From Opacimonas sp964559075 (GTDB lineage: Bacteria; Pseudomonadota; Gammaproteobacteria; Enterobacterales; Alteromonadaceae): a DNA stretch of 26,010 nucleotides. The position numbers were made by a program, and so were the translations under genes. The stretch lies in NCBI GenBank assembly GCA_964559075.1, contig CAZLGJ010000025.1, positions 1 to 26,010 on the forward strand, written 5' to 3'. Positions 8,480 through 15,700 of this stretch are shown here, in pieces. Numbering within the stretch: position 1 is the stretch's first letter; each line of letters begins with the position of its first letter. The notes under the pieces are model-generated. The model was not told where the DNA came from. It worked only from the letters and a program-made list of their open reading frames with translations, and ran no database searches.

Positions 8480-9586
8480 ATGACATGTCATATTTGGATT
8501 TATGCAAATGCTTCTGCGACCTCGGGTGCGGGTCATATTATGCGCTGTCTGGCGATCGCTCAAGCAATGAAAGATAACGAAGCCACACACAATGTTGCTG
8601 TGCATTTTTTTGGCCACAGCTGCCCCGACCCTTTGCAACAGCGATTAGCCAATGATGGCTTTACGTATCACACCCTAGCGTCTGATTTGCCACCTGAAGC
8701 GTATTTTGCACATCTGCATGACGTGGACTGTGATGTGTTGATCCTCGATGATTATCACATCGCATCGATGCAGTGGCAGACACTCTCACCCCTCTCATGT
8801 ATCAAAGTGGTACTGGATGATAACCACCTGCAAACGTCATTTTGTGCCGATATTGTGGTGAACCCTTTACCGAATGTTAGCCCGCAGCGGTATGCAGGTT
8901 TATGCCAAGCCGCAGATTTTTGTTTGGGCCCCGCATATACCCTCCTGCGCCGCGAGTTTAGAATACAATCACTGCCAGATATCAACGCGCGACAGCAATG
9001 CCTCGTCACGTTAGGCGGCGCGGATCCGCTCGGACTGACCTACCCGCTCATCGAACACCTAATCACGCATCACACCGATTTATCCGTTACTGTGGTAGTG
9101 GGCAGTTTGGCCAGTCATGACCAAGACGCTCTGTATAATTTAACTGCTAACACCCCACGGCTGACGCTGCTAGCCAATGTACAAAATATGGCGCAAGTCA
9201 TGGCCCAAGCGAAACTTGCCATTGCCACGGCCAGTGGAACTTTGGGTGAGCTAGCGGCGATGGGCGTGCCGACCTTAGCGCTAGTCACAGTCGATAACCA
9301 AGCGCCCGTGTTGGCCAGTCGATATGCGGGTGCTTGGCATGAGGTGTTGGATCTAAGAGCGGGGCTTTTTGAATCGGGCTCTGATAAGCGCCTTGCATCG
9401 CGCACTTTAAATAAAATCATTCTCAACAAGATCGATGACTACATTGACACCCATTGGCACAATACCTGCTTACCAATGAAGTTAGAAGAAAAAAGTACCA
9501 TCGCTCGTCAGTTAATTGACGGGGACGGCGCGATGCGTGTCGCACAGACCATTGCGCAAGCCCTACGCAATAAACAAGAGCAATAA
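8480..9586 (+). CDS. pseG: PseG/SpsG-type UDP-sugar hydrolase
   Basis: The 368-residue GT-B-like protein begins with the PseG motif SGAGHIMRCLAIAQAM (catalytic His about residue 19). It has LGGADPLG at the start of the second domain and ASGTLGELAAMGVPTLAL in the nucleotide-binding part. PseG removes UDP from UDP-2,4-diacetamido-2,4,6-trideoxy-beta-L-altrose, the step before NeuB-type condensation in pseudaminic acid synthesis. Bacillus SpsG is a relative. It has no signal peptide and is cytoplasmic. It follows SDR-1 after 70 bp and precedes the Rieske gene by 27 bp. The neighbouring pseI-like and pseH-like genes support a pseudaminic-type pathway. A longer region than usual between the hydrolase motifs and the C-terminus (residues about 290-345) is noted but unexplained. 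Confidence 0.9.
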   Translation: MTCHIWIYANASATSGAGHIMRCLAIAQAMKDNEATHNVAVHFFGHSCPDPLQQRLANDGFTYHTLASDLPPEAYFAHLHDVDCDVLILDDYHIASMQWQTLSPLSCIKVVLDDNHLQTSFCADIVVNPLPNVSPQRYAGLCQAADFCLGPAYTLLRREFRIQSLPDINARQQCLVTLGGADPLGLTYPLIEHLITHHTDLSVTVVVGSLASHDQDALYNLTANTPRLTLLANVQNMAQVMAQAKLAIATASGTLGELAAMGVPTLALVTVDNQAPVLASRYAGAWHEVLDLRAGLFESGSDKRLASRTLNKIILNKIDDYIDTHWHNTCLPMKLEEKSTIARQLIDGDGAMRVAQTIAQALRNKQEQ

Positions 9587-9613
9587 CGGGCATAATAAAA
9601 GTAAAGGATAACC

Positions 9614-10714
9614 ATGCTAGTCACACCGTCTTTGATGCCATCATCCTATTGTGATGCCGACATTTTTGAACGTGAATTGTCTGACGTGTTTGCGCGTCAC
9701 TGGCAGTTTGTGTGTTTTGCTGATCAGCTAGCAAGCCCCAATGATTTTGTGACCACGACAATCGGCAAGACGCCTGTGGTGGTGCAAAATATCCAAGGCC
9801 ACATTTACGCCCTGCACAATGTCTGCAGTCATCGCAAAGCGACGATTCAAACAGTTAAACATGGCAATCGCCCCTTGCGCTGTCCCTACCATTGCTGGAG
9901 TTACGGAGCTAACGGCAAGCTAGGCAGTGTGCCACAAGACAAGCAAAACTTTCAGTTTGATGACGCTACTCGCGAAGCACTCGCGCTTAAATCGTTTGAG
10001 GTCTCCCAAGCTGGGGATTTTGTTTTTGTACGCATCACACCGAGCACGACATCGCTTGCAGATGATTTAGGGCCGTATTTTTCGCTACTTGAAACCCTAT
10101 CAGAAGGGTTTGGCGCTGTGGAAGATACCGATACTCTGCCTTGGCAGAGCAATTGGAAATTAGCAGTTGAGTCGGTGCTAGAAGTCTATCACGTGCACGG
10201 TGTGCACCCAGAGAGCTTTGCCAAGCTGGCTAAACCCAGCTTCAATATGTCCACAGCAGGTCAACACAATACCGGGATCAGTCCCTTGCAAGCTGCGCCA
10301 AAAAAATGGTGGAAAGGCGTGCGCAAACTCTTATCGCTTGATCATGTGACTGATTTTGATGAGTATACTCATTTGTTCATCTATCCCAACCTGGCTATTG
10401 GCATTACTGATGGCTCGCTCATGTCGGTACAGACCTATGAGCCAGTGAGTCCAACCCAATGTCAGTTACATTATTCCTTGCGCATGTGTCGCGCCGATAA
10501 AGCCGCTAAACAAAACGCGCAGGTGCGCCACAGCATTGTCGAGAATTTCACGACATTTAACACACAAACGCTCGATGAAGACCGCGTTGTGGTAGAAACC
10601 TGCCAAAGCAACATGCAGCATACTGATACCCCAGGTTGGTTAGGCGCATGTGAGTCGCGCATTGCACATTTTCACCAAAGCTGGCGAACCGATATGGAGT
10701 TTAGCCATGACTGA
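9614..10714 (+). CDS. Rieske non-heme iron oxygenase, alpha-subunit-like
   Basis: The 366-residue protein has an N-terminal Rieske [2Fe-2S] domain with C71-x-H73 and C90-PY-H93 (CSH, CPYHCW). The C-terminal catalytic domain has NWKLAVESVLEVYHVHGVH, in which H193 and H198 are the likely mononuclear-iron ligands and an acidic residue lies just before YH. The overall layout is that of ring-hydroxylating dioxygenase alpha subunits. Such enzymes hydroxylate, demethylate or desaturate diverse substrates and need a reductase, which is not encoded nearby. It starts 6 nt after an AAAGGA site and overlaps the pseI start by 8 nt, so it is translationally tied to nonulosonic acid genes. Vertebrate CMP-Neu5Ac hydroxylase is also a Rieske protein, which makes sugar or N-acyl hydroxylation a reasonable hypothesis. 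The substrate is unknown. Confidence 0.88.
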   Translation: MLVTPSLMPSSYCDADIFERELSDVFARHWQFVCFADQLASPNDFVTTTIGKTPVVVQNIQGHIYALHNVCSHRKATIQTVKHGNRPLRCPYHCWSYGANGKLGSVPQDKQNFQFDDATREALALKSFEVSQAGDFVFVRITPSTTSLADDLGPYFSLLETLSEGFGAVEDTDTLPWQSNWKLAVESVLEVYHVHGVHPESFAKLAKPSFNMSTAGQHNTGISPLQAAPKKWWKGVRKLLSLDHVTDFDEYTHLFIYPNLAIGITDGSLMSVQTYEPVSPTQCQLHYSLRMCRADKAAKQNAQVRHSIVENFTTFNTQTLDEDRVVVETCQSNMQHTDTPGWLGACESRIAHFHQSWRTDMEFSHD

Positions 10715-11804
10715 GACAACGTATGAGTGGCCGCACACCATTGTCATTGACGGACGCCCGATTGGCGCTGAACATCCTCCATACATCATTGCCGAACTGT
10801 CTGGCAATCATCGCGGCGAGTTAAACAACGCCCTTGCCATGATAGACGCTGCCAAAGCAGCTGGCGCTGATGCAATAAAAATTCAAAGCTATACCCCCGA
10901 TACCATCACGCTCAATCATGACGGACCTGAGTTTATGATTGGCGACGGATTGTGGGGCGGTCGTACATTGTATGATTTATACAGCGAAGCCTACACGCCG
11001 TTTGAATGGCACGAGGCGCTGTTTGCCCATGCCAAGGCGCTGGGTATGACCTTATTTTCATCACCGTTTGACCACTCTGCTGTGGATTTGCTGACCGAGC
11101 TTGATTGCCCAGCCTATAAAGTCGCGTCGTTTGAAATCACCGACATTCCGCTGTTACAAAAAATAGCGCGCACTGGCAAACCGGTGATCATGTCAACGGG
11201 TCTGGCAACGCTCGACGAAATTAGCGAAGCCGTGACAGCGTTAAAAACAGCAGGTTGTCAAGAACTGGCGATTTTACATTGCATTTCTGGCTACCCGACC
11301 CCGCTGGAAGATTGTCATCTGGCCACGATTGCGGATTTACAGGCACAGTTTCACTTACCCGTGGGTTTGAGCGACCACACCAAAGACAATACCGCAGCGG
11401 CCATTGCCGTGACGTTGGGCGCATCGATTATCGAAAAACACTTTATTATCGACCGTACTGACGGCGGTGTGGATGCAGCGTTTTCGTTAGAGCCGGCGGA
11501 ATTTGCCACCATGGCTGAGCAAGCAAAGCTCGTCAAACGCGCCATCGGCACTGTTGATTACCGCATCAAACCCAGTGAAATCGGTGGCCGTGCGTTTAGG
11601 CGCTCGCTCTACTGGGCCAAAGCGATTCGCGCCGGTGACACCATTACAACTGAACATATTCGCTCGGTGCGCCCTGGATTAGGTGTGCACCCTCGCTATC
11701 TTGATGCGTTAATCGGTAGCCGTGCTCAATGTGATGTTCCTTTTGGTACCGCAGTTGCACCTGAGCACGTCAATGTGCCGTGTGAACCGGCCAAGGATAT
11801 CTAG
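10707..11804 (+). CDS. pseI: Pseudaminic acid synthase (PseI/NeuB family)
   Basis: The 365-residue NeuB-family enzyme condenses phosphoenolpyruvate with a six-carbon diamino sugar to make a nine-carbon nonulosonic acid. The TIM-barrel part has IIAELSGNHRG, KIQSYTPDTIT, AYKVASFEITD, MSTGLAT and LSDHT. A C-terminal SAF (antifreeze-like) domain follows from about residue 300 (RRSLYWAKAIRAGD). The ELSxNH and YTPDT motifs are typical of PseI rather than of sialic or legionaminic synthases, which usually have E(A/I)GxNHxG. I placed the start at the ATG at 10707 because GGAG lies 7 nt before it and the protein then matches family length; it overlaps the Rieske stop. The next gene begins 1 nt after its stop, so the two are probably co-translated. 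Confidence 0.93.
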   Translation: MTETTYEWPHTIVIDGRPIGAEHPPYIIAELSGNHRGELNNALAMIDAAKAAGADAIKIQSYTPDTITLNHDGPEFMIGDGLWGGRTLYDLYSEAYTPFEWHEALFAHAKALGMTLFSSPFDHSAVDLLTELDCPAYKVASFEITDIPLLQKIARTGKPVIMSTGLATLDEISEAVTALKTAGCQELAILHCISGYPTPLEDCHLATIADLQAQFHLPVGLSDHTKDNTAAAIAVTLGASIIEKHFIIDRTDGGVDAAFSLEPAEFATMAEQAKLVKRAIGTVDYRIKPSEIGGRAFRRSLYWAKAIRAGDTITTEHIRSVRPGLGVHPRYLDALIGSRAQCDVPFGTAVAPEHVNVPCEPAKDI

Positions 11805-11805
11805 T

Positions 11806-12558
11806 ATGAAGGTCATCTGTATCGCACAAGCGCGCATGGGCTCGACTCGGTTACCGGGAAAGGTGTTGCAACGTATTGATAATGTCAGCTTATTAGCAAC
11901 TCAAGCCACGCGCATTGCGCGTGCACAGCTTGTCGATAAGTATATTATTGCCACGACCGACCAAATCACAGATGCCCCCCTGATTGCCCATTTGCATGAA
12001 CTGGATATCCCGTATTCGCGCGGCAGTGAACACGATGTGTTGGGGCGCTATTACCAAACGGCTCTCGAGCATGGCTGTAAAGAACAGGATCTCGTGGTGC
12101 GGATCACCTCTGACTGCCCCTTTATTTGTCCAGAGCTAGTCGATTGCGCTATTCGCGCCCACCAGCAACACGCCAGCGCCGATTATACCTATTTAGACTT
12201 ACGGCATTTGCCGCGCGGGCTAGACGTAGAAGTATTTTCATTCGCCGCACTGACCCTTGCCCACCAAGAAGCGGAGCACATGCATGAGCGCGAACACGTT
12301 ACGCCGTTTTTTTATAACCAGCCTAAACGCTTTACGCTCAATGGCGTAAGGCGCACGACCCCAGCATGGCAACACTATCGATTGTGTGTTGATGAGCACG
12401 ATGATTTTGCCATGATCGCCAAGCTTAAAGCGACCATTGAAGCTAGCGGTCGCGACTGGCAGAGTATTTCTGGTGAGCAGATTTGTGAACTGCTTGACCA
12501 ACACCCTGATTTGAGCAAAATAAACCAACAAGTCATGCAAAAATGCATGCATTCTTAA
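11806..12558 (+). CDS. SpsF-type cytidylyltransferase (CMP-nonulosonic acid activation)
   Basis: The 250-residue nucleotidyltransferase begins MKVICIAQARMGSTRLPGKV, the signature of the SpsF family (COG1861), followed by RGSEHDVLGRY and VVRITSDCPFICPELVD. In Bacillus spsE-spsF-spsG and similar loci it accompanies a NeuB-like synthase and a PseG-like hydrolase, exactly as here. The likely reaction is CTP plus nonulosonic acid to the CMP sugar. It is not the COG1083 NeuA/PseF type normally paired with PseI. The ATG at 11806 lies 1 nt after the pseI stop; longer in-frame starts inside pseI would give a tail that does not fit the family. The acyl carrier protein gene begins 10 bp after its stop. 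Activity as a CMP-pseudaminate synthetase is inferred from context. Confidence 0.87.
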   Translation: MKVICIAQARMGSTRLPGKVLQRIDNVSLLATQATRIARAQLVDKYIIATTDQITDAPLIAHLHELDIPYSRGSEHDVLGRYYQTALEHGCKEQDLVVRITSDCPFICPELVDCAIRAHQQHASADYTYLDLRHLPRGLDVEVFSFAALTLAHQEAEHMHEREHVTPFFYNQPKRFTLNGVRRTTPAWQHYRLCVDEHDDFAMIAKLKATIEASGRDWQSISGEQICELLDQHPDLSKINQQVMQKCMHS

Positions 12559-12568
12559 GGACAGACCT

Positions 12569-12805
12569 ATGAATAAAACCGAATTTTTGTGCGCCATTGA
12601 TGAGATTTTGGAACTGGAAGCCGGCACCTTGCAAGGTGATGAAGTCCTCGCCGATTTGGACGATTGGGATTCACTGGCATTTTTGAGCGTGATTGCCATG
12701 GCAGATGAGCAGTTTGATATCGTGATCCAAGGCGAACAGCTCGAGCAGCTTACCACAGTTGATGACTTAGTTGGCTTAGTGCAAGCCCACCTTTCTGCCG
12801 CCTAG
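12569..12805 (+). CDS. Acyl carrier protein, first copy
   Basis: The 78-residue acidic protein has the phosphopantetheine attachment motif DDWDSLAFLS with Ser35 as the expected modified residue, and the four-helix length of an ACP. The common DSL is present, but the sequence is not that of housekeeping AcpP (GADSLDTVE), so this is a dedicated carrier. It lies between the SpsF-type gene and SDR-2, suggesting that the second reductase acts on substrates held by it. A phosphopantetheinyl transferase is not encoded nearby, so one must act from elsewhere in the genome. The start at 12569 is preceded by AAGGA at about 7 nt. Confidence 0.9.
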   Translation: MNKTEFLCAIDEILELEAGTLQGDEVLADLDDWDSLAFLSVIAMADEQFDIVIQGEQLEQLTTVDDLVGLVQAHLSAA

Positions 12806-12819
12806 GTTGTTATGTCACT

Positions 12820-13572
12820 GTGTTAGATTTTAGCCAGCACACCATTCTAGTCACTGGTGCCTCTGCCGGCATCGGCAAAAGCATTGCGACTTTACTCGCT
12901 GAGCTCGGCGCGACTATCGTGCTCTCTGGCCGCGATGAGACTAAACTTGCCTCAGTCAAAGCACAGTTAGTCAATCGCGATGCACATTATGTGTGCCCGT
13001 TTGATTTGGGCGAGGTGGATGCGATCCCTGCGTGGCTAAAAACCCTTTCCAAAACACATGGTCATCTACATGGCCTAGTGCACTGCGCCGGATTACAAGA
13101 AACGTACAGCGTGCGCCAGTTTGATTTGGCCAAGTTCGACCGTATTATGCACACTAACTTGGCCAGTGGCTTTGCATTGTGTCGCGGCTTTCGCGCGCAG
13201 CGGGATAAGAACAGAGCAAGTGCGATTGTCATGGTGGCCTCGATTGCTGGCTTGATTGGCCAACCGGGCAACACAATTTATGGTGCAAGCAAAGCTGGAC
13301 TGATGTCGTTAACTCGGGGCATGGCCATGGAATTATTGCGCGACAATATTCGCGTCAACGCCGTGGCGCCTGCATTAATCAATACCGATATGGTAGCGCA
13401 AACGCAAGCGAGCATGACCGCAGAGCAATTTGCACAAATACAAGCGCGCCATCCAATGGGAATTGGTGAGCCTGAAGATGTGGCGAGTGCCGTGGCGTTT
13501 TTGTTAAGCGATGCAGCTAAGTGGATCAATGCCGTATGTTTGCCGGTCGACGGCGGCCATTTGGCAAATTAA
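12820..13572 (+). CDS. SDR-family 3-oxoacyl-ACP reductase-like protein (SDR-2)
   Basis: The 250-residue classical SDR has a standard cofactor motif, TGASAGIG (12-19). The catalytic residues are S141 (VASIAG), Y154 and K158 (YGASK), and the C-terminus is PVDGGHLAN. Probable chemistry is NAD(P)H-dependent reduction of a 3-oxoacyl-ACP, in keeping with the ACP gene 14 bp upstream. The start is GTG at 12820: a nearby ATG at 12812 runs into a stop within five codons, and no better start fits. It is paralogous to SDR-1 (shared PFDL, (I/P)AW and GGxLA features), which suggests duplication within the pathway. The preceding ribosome-binding site is weak, so translation may depend on coupling to the ACP. 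Carbohydrate oxidoreduction is an alternative. Confidence 0.87.
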   Translation: MLDFSQHTILVTGASAGIGKSIATLLAELGATIVLSGRDETKLASVKAQLVNRDAHYVCPFDLGEVDAIPAWLKTLSKTHGHLHGLVHCAGLQETYSVRQFDLAKFDRIMHTNLASGFALCRGFRAQRDKNRASAIVMVASIAGLIGQPGNTIYGASKAGLMSLTRGMAMELLRDNIRVNAVAPALINTDMVAQTQASMTAEQFAQIQARHPMGIGEPEDVASAVAFLLSDAAKWINAVCLPVDGGHLAN

Positions 13573-13584
13573 GGACGATTGAGC

Positions 13585-14142
13585 ATGTCGCTGAGCTTTA
13601 TCCCAATGCAAACTAAGCACGCTGAGATGTTGTTGAGATGGCGTACCGATCCTTTTATTACCCAGTTCATGTACACCGATCTTGAGCATCATGACGTTGA
13701 CAAGCAGATCGCGTGGATAGAGACGATGCAACGCGCCGAGGACTATCAAGGCTTTGTCGTGCATGACGCGGGGCAGCCCGTTGGCTTTATCTGTTTCAGT
13801 GATATCAATCAACAGCACCAGCGTTGCAGCACCGGCTCTTATATTTACGAGAAACAGGCGCGCTTAAAATACGCGGCGACCTTGCATACCTATATTTGTA
13901 ATTATGCATTTCACGCGCTGGGCATGAACAAGATTGAAAACTTTCTGTTAGCCCCGAACAAAAAAGTACTGCAGTTACAGCGCCTGCACAAATCCACTGA
14001 AGTGGGCTGCTTGCGCGAGCACATATATAAAAATGGGGCCTTTCACGACGTGTATATTTTTGAAATTCTCAAGCGCGACTGGGCCGAACAAAAACAACAT
14101 TACCCGCTAGCACAGATTTTATCAGCATTTGGGCAAGCATAA
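13585..14142 (+). CDS. pseH: PseH-like GNAT N-acyltransferase
   Basis: The 185-residue GNAT protein carries the pattern of Campylobacter PseH: LLRWRTDPFITQFMYTDLE near the start, VGFICFSDI in the central strand, and YAFHALGMNKIENFLLAPNKK followed by LQRLHK. PseH acetylates the 4-amino group of UDP-4-amino-4,6-dideoxy-AltNAc, which becomes N7 of pseudaminic acid. The canonical acetyl-CoA loop (Q/RxxGxG/A) is poorly conserved; here it reads KQARLKYAATLHTY. That could reflect a different acyl donor. It is flanked by acyl carrier protein genes, so an acyl-ACP donor is attractive but inferred. I chose the ATG at 13585 (AAGGA 9 nt before) over a TTG at 13579. It begins 12 bp after SDR-2. Confidence 0.85.
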   Translation: MSLSFIPMQTKHAEMLLRWRTDPFITQFMYTDLEHHDVDKQIAWIETMQRAEDYQGFVVHDAGQPVGFICFSDINQQHQRCSTGSYIYEKQARLKYAATLHTYICNYAFHALGMNKIENFLLAPNKKVLQLQRLHKSTEVGCLREHIYKNGAFHDVYIFEILKRDWAEQKQHYPLAQILSAFGQA

Positions 14143-14178
14143 CCGTTAGACAGGATAAAATTAAGGTACACAATCACC

Positions 14179-14466
14179 ATGGAAGCTATCGAATTAAACC
14201 ATTTATCAAACAATGTAAAAAACACTATCCTGACCGAAACTCGCGCCCTGATTGAGGCCAAGAGCATGGCCTGCCCTGCGCTGGACGACGACACCCAGTT
14301 TTTGCGCGATACGCCAATGGATTCGCTGGATTTGGCAACCTTACTGGTCACCCTGGAAATTCAGCTAGGCGTGGATCCCTTTCGCGACGGGTTTGTAACG
14401 TTTCACTCAGTCGCAGAGCTTGCTGAACTTTATACCGCCGCACTAACGGCATCCTCAGCAGACTAA
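14179..14466 (+). CDS. Acyl carrier protein, second copy
   Basis: The 95-residue acidic protein has an ACP core: PMDSLDLATLLVTLE, with Ser49 as the expected phosphopantetheine site. A longer N-terminus (about 15 extra residues) sets it apart from the first copy. The two are not close duplicates, so they probably have different partners. The gene lies 7 bp before the AMP-forming ligase, which suggests that the ligase loads this carrier with a free acid. The 36-bp gap upstream has an AAGG site but no visible promoter. It resembles small ACPs found in O-antigen and flagellin-glycan loci, an impression from memory only. Confidence 0.87.
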   Translation: MEAIELNHLSNNVKNTILTETRALIEAKSMACPALDDDTQFLRDTPMDSLDLATLLVTLEIQLGVDPFRDGFVTFHSVAELAELYTAALTASSAD

Positions 14467-14473
14467 ACTGGTT

Positions 14474-15700
14474 ATGACGTTATCCCTGCACCCCGCATTT
14501 ACACTAGTTCTTGATGATGACATTGCAGAACCAGTATTTCGCGCGGCTGATTGGCAGGAAAACTCGTGTTCATTGACCGAGCTTTGTGAGAAAACCGCAG
14601 GCATATCCTTTATTGACAAGGCCACTTCTATTGACAAGACGCCAACGCATGTTGTCATTGATTACCCCAGTTTGCGAGACAAGGCATCTGCGATAGTTGC
14701 CATCATTCAGTGCTTGTTGGGCTGCGCCCAAGCCAATCTGCCAGTGTGCCTCAACCGGACTGGACAAGTCACTTTAGCCGATGATATTCCGAATGCATTT
14801 GCCGTGGGCTTTGAGACATCTGGTACTACCGGCACGCCCAAATTGGTGTGGCAGACTGCGGCACATATTTTACCCAAACAACAACAGCCCACGACGTTCA
14901 CTCGGCACTGGCTGCTGACGTATCATCCACTATCGTTTGCGGGTATACAGGTGCTCCTACAAGCACTGGTCAACGGTGATCGTTTATCCGTGGCGCTAGA
15001 CAATACACCGGCTCAGCTGGCAAAGACATCTGTGGCACATCAGATCACATCCTTGAGTGTTACGCCGTCGAGTTTTAAAAGCTTAATGCTTTGCTGGCAG
15101 GCATTGCCGCCATTACAAGAAATCACCTTTGGTGGCGAAATTGCCGAGCAAGATGTACTGGATTTGGCTGGTGAGACATTTCCAGACGGTCACATCCGAC
15201 ATATTTATGCCACCAGTGAATCTGGCGTGATATTTTCGGTCAAAGACCGACAAGCAGGCTTTCCACAACACTGGTTATCAAAAACCTTTGCTGGTTGGCA
15301 GCTCTCGGTGGTCAATGATGAATTGACGCTAACGCACGGTGAAACCGTTATTTCTACCGGCGATAAAGTGGTCGTTCAACAAAAGCGCGTGCTATTTGCC
15401 GGTCGCGATTGCCATACCGTGAATGTGGCAGGGGTCAAAGTCGATTTGGAAAGCATTGAACGCTCGCTCATTGCCTTACCCGACATTGCCGATGCGCGCA
15501 TTTATGCCAAACCCAACCCGCTGATTGGCAACATGCTGCATGTACAAATCGTCGCAAAGCCAAACAGACTTGAAGCAGCTCAAGCAGCATTCACACAGTG
15601 GCAAGCTGCTCTGCCTAAGACCAACCAGCCGCGGTTTTGTGAATGGGTGTCACAGCTAAGCCTCAATGAAAATCAAAAAAAGGTGCGTATATGCTCTTAA
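14474..15700 (+). CDS. Compact AMP-forming acyl ligase (ANL superfamily), probable acyl-ACP synthetase
   Basis: The 408-residue protein has the ANL phosphate loop TSGTTGTPK (115-123), the aromatic A5-type motif YATSESG, a GRD hinge (AGRDCHTVNVAG), and a C-terminal NENQKKVR with the likely catalytic Lys402/403. ANL enzymes adenylate a carboxylic acid and pass it to CoA or a carrier thiol. The protein is some 100 residues shorter than typical acyl-CoA ligases, mainly at the N-terminus, where only about 110 residues precede the P-loop; MenE-like enzymes are nearest in size. Set between an ACP gene and an SDR gene, it probably charges ACP-2. It starts at ATG 14474 with a weak ribosome-binding site, and its last 10 nt overlap the next gene. 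The acid substrate is unknown. Confidence 0.85.
   Translation: MTLSLHPAFTLVLDDDIAEPVFRAADWQENSCSLTELCEKTAGISFIDKATSIDKTPTHVVIDYPSLRDKASAIVAIIQCLLGCAQANLPVCLNRTGQVTLADDIPNAFAVGFETSGTTGTPKLVWQTAAHILPKQQQPTTFTRHWLLTYHPLSFAGIQVLLQALVNGDRLSVALDNTPAQLAKTSVAHQITSLSVTPSSFKSLMLCWQALPPLQEITFGGEIAEQDVLDLAGETFPDGHIRHIYATSESGVIFSVKDRQAGFPQHWLSKTFAGWQLSVVNDELTLTHGETVISTGDKVVVQQKRVLFAGRDCHTVNVAGVKVDLESIERSLIALPDIADARIYAKPNPLIGNMLHVQIVAKPNRLEAAQAAFTQWQAALPKTNQPRFCEWVSQLSLNENQKKVRICS

Noticed and set aside
8480..8491. 12-bp palindrome ATGACATGTCAT at the pseG start codon
   Set aside because: It lies wholly inside the start of the coding sequence and encodes MTCH; a 12-bp palindrome can arise by chance and there is no second copy to suggest an operator.
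12238..12756. Minus-strand open frame of 172 codons opposite the SpsF-type and ACP genes
   Set aside because: It is antisense to two well-supported genes and its translation is low-complexity and serine-rich with no recognisable domain.
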